Assembly: GCF_019112545.1 (NCBI RefSeq)
Contig: NW_025064899.1
Span: forward strand, 885,364-949,363
Length of the DNA: 64,000 nucleotides
Direction of reading: 5' to 3'
Origin: Guyanagaster necrorhizus
Taxonomy: Eukaryota; Basidiomycota; Agaricomycetes; Agaricales; Physalacriaceae
The number at the start of each line of letters is the position of its first letter. Position 1 is the stretch's first letter. This document shows positions 59,464 through 64,000 of this stretch, one piece after another. A program made the translations under genes and the position numbers. The notes beneath the pieces are model-generated. The model saw nothing but the letters and a program-made list of their open reading frames with translations. It was not told the DNA's origin and made no database searches.

Positions 59464-61666
59464 TTAAATCATAACTGAAGACTCTAAGGATGTTGACCAG
59501 GTGGGATTCCAACATGGTCTCTCTGGGATTCCACGTCCTGCGTATTCGATGTGTGTCCGTCCGTCCTCTCTCTTGATGCGCCAGTTGATTCCTCCGACCG
59601 CCGTACAGAACGAGATAGTTTCCAACGTCGTAATAAACGCCGAAAATACAACAGCCATGCGATGGCGCTCATCATCCTCCGACAACTCGTCGTCTTGCTC
59701 CAAAGGGGACAGTCCAGCGTAAGGGAGAACCGAATCTTCATGCTCTGCCCCTTCCCCTTCAAATAGTACCAGAGCCTTAGGCGTTACCTGGTCAAACACC
59801 ATGGGCATATTCCAGCCAAATGAGCGAAGATTCGTGAAATTCGTAAAGTGGGACGCATATACCCACACCGGCTTCGGCCAAGAGCATAACCAGCGTTCGC
59901 GACGTCCGGCGCGACGCAGCAGTGTCAATGCTTCGAGGCCTGGGAGCCTTTCTGCTATGCCGCTAATGAGCTCCGGGTGCCCTTCCAACAACCCATCGAG
60001 ATATAACGATCGAATAGAATATTTGTCCAGTACATCCACCAGCTGAAGGATACCTATATCGGATTCAGGATATGCCAATCCGACCTTGACGTGAGATAGC
60101 GGATGCGGATGCGATGTCGTAGAGGACCCAAGCACTACCAGCCACTCCTTGAACCCATCTAAGGAATCAGAGTGCAAGCTGTCAATGCACAGATACTGAA
60201 GACAGCGGAGGCGGGCGAAATCAGAGAATCTAGAGGGTAGACGTATTGCTTCATGTCCCCTCTCCAGAAGGATTGTAAGCTCGACTAAGTTTTGGCAAAA
60301 GTAAGTGAACCGCAAGATACCAGCTCGGAACTGAAGATGATAGTCGATAAGAAAGGTAAGATGGCGGACGCTTCTTAGCTGAGGGAGTAAATCAGGCTTG
60401 GAGAGGAACAGGTCCATAGAAAAAAAGAATGCGCAGCCATGAAGGAAGATGGTGTGAAGGCTGGGGGACGCTGCTATCGCAGCCACAAATTGTTCGTTAA
60501 TGCTAAAACCTTTGTTTTTGATGATCGTCAGGTTTTTAGAACGATATAGAACGTCACAGATCATCGAATGAATGTACATTGGGGTATATTCATGTTGATC
60601 CTGGCACCAATGGTCAAGCAGACGGACTCTTCGAAGTCTATCTGTGATATCAGGGCGACTAAGGAGAAAGTTCAGTGTAGCCACGGATTGTCGGTGAGCG
60701 TGTTGGAGTGATAACAAGTCTTTCGGTTGTATCGAGGACGACGTGAGTTGAGCGTCCTGGAAATTGAGGGTTGCCGGTAACACACTGAGCAACCGAGACT
60801 GACTGTATTTCAGTGACACTAATATTGTCACGAAGTATTGACTTACAACATATATGTAAGGGAGAGCAACAGCTTTCAGATGTTTGCATGTCGCAGAGAG
60901 GGTGCGAGCATCGGGAAGATCGCTTTCACAAAAACAGAGATCTAGTAGCTCGTTGGGAAGATCGAGGAAGCATAATTGCTGAAATTTGGGTTCTGCCGGT
61001 AATCCGTTATCGTCAAGAACTGAATAAAAATGCGTCAATGGTGGTTGGAAAGAAATGTAGAGTACTAACGTGGACATGCAACACGATAGATGATAGAGAA
61101 ATTGAGCCCTTTTGGTATCAGCCATTTCGCGCTAAAAGTTTCCCAGGCAGCCTCATCGGATAGAGAAACTTTTGTGAGCCCTGTTTCGTTGTCGACGACT
61201 TGAACAGTTAATGCCTGGATGGCAGTAATTTCCTTTGCGAAAGCGTGCACAAGAGGGTCCAAAAAGGCGTATCTCTTCCGGATATAGTGTCATTTAACAT
61301 GCCGGCATACAAAATGTACCAAAGCACTCACGGAGCGGTGGCGCCCAGAAAGATCGAGGTTTCCCTGTGTGCAAAAGATGAAGCCTCTGTTACTTTTACA
61401 GTCACAGAAAGTCATACCTCGACAAAACCCTCCCATGAATACAGAAACCCATAGAGCCTCATTACCTGGAAGAAAGGATCTTGGATAATATCTGTGTCAC
61501 CGCCTTCGTTGATGAATTTATAGGCTTTCGGGCGCGCTATTGACTGATCAGAGCATAGGAATATTATAGACGCGGCAAGCACGTCAAAGCACGTCAGCTG
61601 CGGCCAGGAGGGTCGATAAGTCGTGAGAGATTTGCGTATTCGAGATTCATCCTCCAGCAAATGCAT
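59464..61666 (-). CDS. F-box/LRR protein with N-terminal extension
   Basis: Five minus-strand exons, 61666-61418, 61364-61332, 61274-61070, 61019-60847 and 60798-59464, give 664 aa. The F-box is FLDLPNELLDLCF, then TLSATCKHLKAVALPYIY. Leucine-rich repeats follow (LRRVRLLDHWC, LRCLQYLCIDSLHSDSL, LPGLEALTLLRRAG, FTNLRSFGW). By family knowledge, F-box proteins present substrates to SCF ubiquitin ligases; the substrate is unknown. Two nearby frames look like separate genes but join: the intron at 61069-61020 (GTTAGT...TTCAG) carries ...IIYRVACP into LDDNGLPAEP in frame. The 48-nt intron 60846-60799 is a multiple of three and easily missed. The N-terminal extension (about 160 residues) recurs in the paralogue at 61777-63400. 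The start at 61666 is the first in-frame ATG; an upstream exon is possible. Confidence 0.75.
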
Positions 61667-61776
61667 GAAAGTCGACAATCGTGGTGGTAGTTGTTGTACA
61701 AGGCGAAGACACGTGCACGTGCCACCTTTAATATCAAATTGTTAATTAATAATTTAGGGTCTAAAGTGAAAAAGAT

Positions 61777-63400
61777 TTATTCAACAATAATAGAGCAATC
61801 CACTTGTTCTTCCCATATCAGGTTCCACGAGTCCTCCATTTTCAGAGTGTATTCCACTCGTCCGACTGAAGCGTCAAGCCCAAGGCACCATTTCACTGAC
61901 CCTCTTGGTAGATAAACGAAAACATTCTCCAAGAGCGGATTATACACAGAAAACATACTTGCCACGAGATAATTGCTGTCTCTAGCTGACCAGTCATCCA
62001 ACTGACACCACATTTCGTCGTCGGACGGAAACACACAGGGTTCACAATCAGTCGAGCTCCCTTCTAATATCACTATATCTCATGGTCCGATCTCTTCACA
62101 CATGAAATAAAAATTCCATGAGAATGATCGTAAATTCGCGAAATTCGAGGAATGGGAAGCGTACATCTACGGAGGCTGAGACCAGCAGCAGGGATGGGTT
62201 ATTCGTTTGCGGGAGCTTTGCCGAGGAAAGAGAGTCAAGGAATCAATGTTTGGAAGTTGTTGGCCTATGTCTTCGGTCAGAGCTGGCTTGCCCTCAGCCA
62301 GCCCGTCTACGATCAAGTCATGAATGAGGAAAACGTGAAGCGTGAAGCATTTCAGGACATCCAAGACGAGGTACTGCGAGGGCTTCTCTGTGAAGATATC
62401 CCATCCAGCAGTCGAAAACGCCGACCTTCTGAAGTCTGGTGACGAGATCAGGGACAGCAAAAAGAAAATCCGGCTTGTCCATGTACTCGGACTGAGACTT
62501 CTTAGACAGCACCTTCTTTGCTTCTTCTTCCACTGGATGGGCTGCGTCTACTTGGTCCTGCGTCGGTCCTAGATAACCCAAAAGGCGTGACTTTCACCAT
62601 AGCACATAAGCAACAGTTGAAATGGAGAACGGAAGACATACCATGTAGTCATAAGGAACAGCTATCTTTTTTAGACATCGACAAGTCGCAGACAGCACGC
62701 GGGCATTATGAAGGGCCGCATTCACGAAAAATGAGATCCAGCAGTTCCCCCGGGAGATCTAACAAACATAGCTTCTGAAAATGTGCGGGCGCAGATTTGT
62801 CAGTGAATATGCTTCCTGCCCCTGCGACTTGAATCCGGTATCAACATCTCTTTCTTTCTGTCCGGAAATGAAACACAGACTAGCCGAATTCAGTCACAAC
62901 ATAGAAAAAGTCGGTATCAACCATTTGGTTTTGACTTCTTTCCATTTCGTGCCGTCTTTGAATTTATATTCGATGTATGTATGCCAGTGAACACCCCGAC
63001 GGTCGAAGTATTGCGACTCGCCAACTTGCTCGGCGTGAGAGTAGAGCGTCATTAACTCGGTGACGAACTCTACAAGGCGGACTTCCAAGAACTCAAATCG
63101 CTGTAAAATAATTCACTAGTTCCCATGTACATGAACTTTCTACTTACAGACGGGTGACGGCCTGAAAGATCCAAGTCGCCCTTTAGATAAGAAATACGGT
63201 CATGAACGATATCGGTTTCCCCGTCTTCATTGACGGATTTCGTAATAATGGTTCATAAAATACTCTTCCGCAAGCCGGTCAAAACAAGCAGCGGCCACCT
63301 GGGAAGGTTCATGAGAAGAGCCTTCCGTATCCGAGGCTCCCCTTCTGATAAGTATACGAGCCCTTCCAGCGTCATCGAAGCAGAAGTGTCAGGGTTGCAG
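61777..63400 (-). pseudogene. Truncated, frameshifted paralogue of the F-box/LRR gene
   Basis: Read on the minus strand, it repeats its neighbour block by block: EPRIRKALL (compare ESRIRKSLT), NEDGETDIVHD, GDLDLSGRHPS, RFEFLEVRLVEF...KTKWLIP, F-box KLCLLDLPGELLDLIF, then ARVLSATCRCLKKIAVPY. The last is reached only after a frameshift and TAA (about 62710). PDLVTRLQKVGVFDCW follows. The middle LRR block is absent, and the match resumes at LIVDGLAEGKPALTEDIGQQ, an in-frame TAG or shift, then NFANLRSFSWN. It ends at 61777. The internal loss corresponds to about 200 residues of the intact copy. It is a tandem duplicate that has decayed. Confidence 0.75.
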
Positions 63401-63525
63401 GTGGAAAAGCTCGGTAACGATGATGTCATAGCCGTACACGACCAAATTAACCAGGCGGATACAATAAAAAGTTGTACTGTACAACACTACCAGTGTACAC
63501 TCAGAAAGCTAAATCAAAAGATGTA

Positions 63526-64000
63526 TCAAAACCACGAACTGTCACCCTGCTTGCGAGTCTGCAGCAGCTGAAATATAGATCGAGTCTGGGTCTTTTCCAA
63601 GTCTCCATCTATTGTCCTTGATCTTTCCCAGACAAGGAATGCCGCAATGGAGATTAATGTAAGCCCAATGCCAAGCCCCAGCGTCAGCCCTAGAGCGAGC
63701 GCCAGTCGCTTACTATTGTTCATTGAGCCTCCGGTTGGTGATGCCAGTATGGTTGTAGACGAAGGCATAACTATAGCAGGGGGCAACGTCTGCGTTGGTA
63801 GAACAGTCTCCCTGTCAAATTCCTGTTATTAACGAAAGAAAGGGTGTATTGTGCACAGACTCACGTAGAAGAGTCCGAGACCTGTGCTATCAGCGTCCCG
63901 ACATCCAGCCGAGTCCCGTTGATAAATGTAATGCTGAAAGTCGTGAGCTCGTCTTCGATGAGGTCGACGACCGTGATAGTGGACAGTGGTGGCGGAAACT
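63526..64000 (-). CDS. Single-pass membrane protein, 5' end outside the window
   Basis: The minus-strand exon running from the window edge splices (GTGAGT at 63866) to an acceptor after GAATTTGACAG, giving ...DSSTETVLPTQTLPPAIV. An extracellular-type Ser/Thr/Pro stalk is followed by one transmembrane helix (LALALGLTLGLGIGLTLISI then AAFLVW) and a short cytoplasmic tail (ERSRTIDGDLEKTQTRSIFQ...SSWF). The upstream part (TVVDLIEDELTTFSITFING) is beta-rich and resembles the ectodomain of many Agaricomycete single-pass cell-surface proteins. The function is unknown. Confidence 0.6.

Noticed and set aside
61080..61125. F-box protein starting MADTKRAQFLYH at 61125
   Set aside because: That frame overlaps the upstream exon in another phase and hits a TGA when the 61069-61020 intron is removed.
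61065..61262. Separate small gene ending ...IIYRVACPR
   Set aside because: Its stop lies inside a good GTTAGT donor, and splicing continues in frame into the F-box exon. I treat it as the N-terminal part of that gene.
1..64000. CRISPR arrays, bacterial operons, riboswitches or an origin
   Set aside because: No regularly spaced repeats and no prokaryotic signals were seen; the window is eukaryotic.

Overview
The window is nuclear DNA of a filamentous fungus, most likely an Agaricomycete (Basidiomycota). The genes are dense, with many short introns of about 45-60 nt (GT...AG, CTNAC/CTGAC-like branch sites). Protein types also fit: a fungal START-repeat protein, a LisH/LUFS regulator, a vezatin-like myosin-binding protein, a pyridoxal kinase, an F-box/LRR pair and an NLR-like NACHT-ankyrin relic. 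The order and species cannot be set from sequence alone.

Left arm (1-19.7 kb), a gene-rich euchromatic stretch: a MYND-finger protein (minus); a 1,728-aa protein with three START-like modules and a C-terminal membrane anchor (plus); a 796-aa LisH protein rich in Gln/Pro/Met (plus), followed 1.3 kb downstream by a broken copy of its own last exon; a 779-aa vezatin/Inp2-like myosin-binding membrane protein (minus); a gene-free 2 kb; and an 11-exon FAD-dependent oxidoreductase (plus). I rebuilt these models exon by exon. For all of them the summed exon length is a multiple of three.

Middle (about 19.7-46.5 kb), a 27-kb transposon island, AT-richer and CpG-poor. It holds at least three Ty3/gypsy chromovirus copies (E1 plus, E2 plus, E3 minus) and a gag fragment (E4), all full of stop codons. 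The outermost LTR (20211-20680) and an LTR remnant ending at 45378 are flanked by the same 5-bp target duplication, GGCTT. This suggests the whole 25-kb block grew by nesting inside one original insertion. Shared features of the copies are: a primer-binding site complementary to a stretch inside the LTR just downstream of its TATA box (Tf1-like self-priming, with a covarying base pair); a hydrophobic leader ORF upstream of and overlapping gag; a gag stop overlapping the pol start; and a C-terminal chromodomain. A 410-base run of N lies inside a further insertion in E2.

Right arm (46.5-64 kb), mixed: a broken hypothetical gene, an NLR (NACHT plus ankyrin) pseudogene, an intron-containing tRNA-Trp(CCA) gene, an LRR-like hypothetical protein, a gene-poor 3.7 kb, a 65-aa small protein with a TATA box, pyridoxal kinase, and a tandem pair of F-box/LRR paralogues. 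The left copy of the pair is intact and the right one is internally deleted and frameshifted. A single-pass membrane protein is cut by the window edge.

Nothing here forms an operon or an obvious pathway cluster. The most interesting content is the structure of the retroelement family and the two local duplication-and-decay events.
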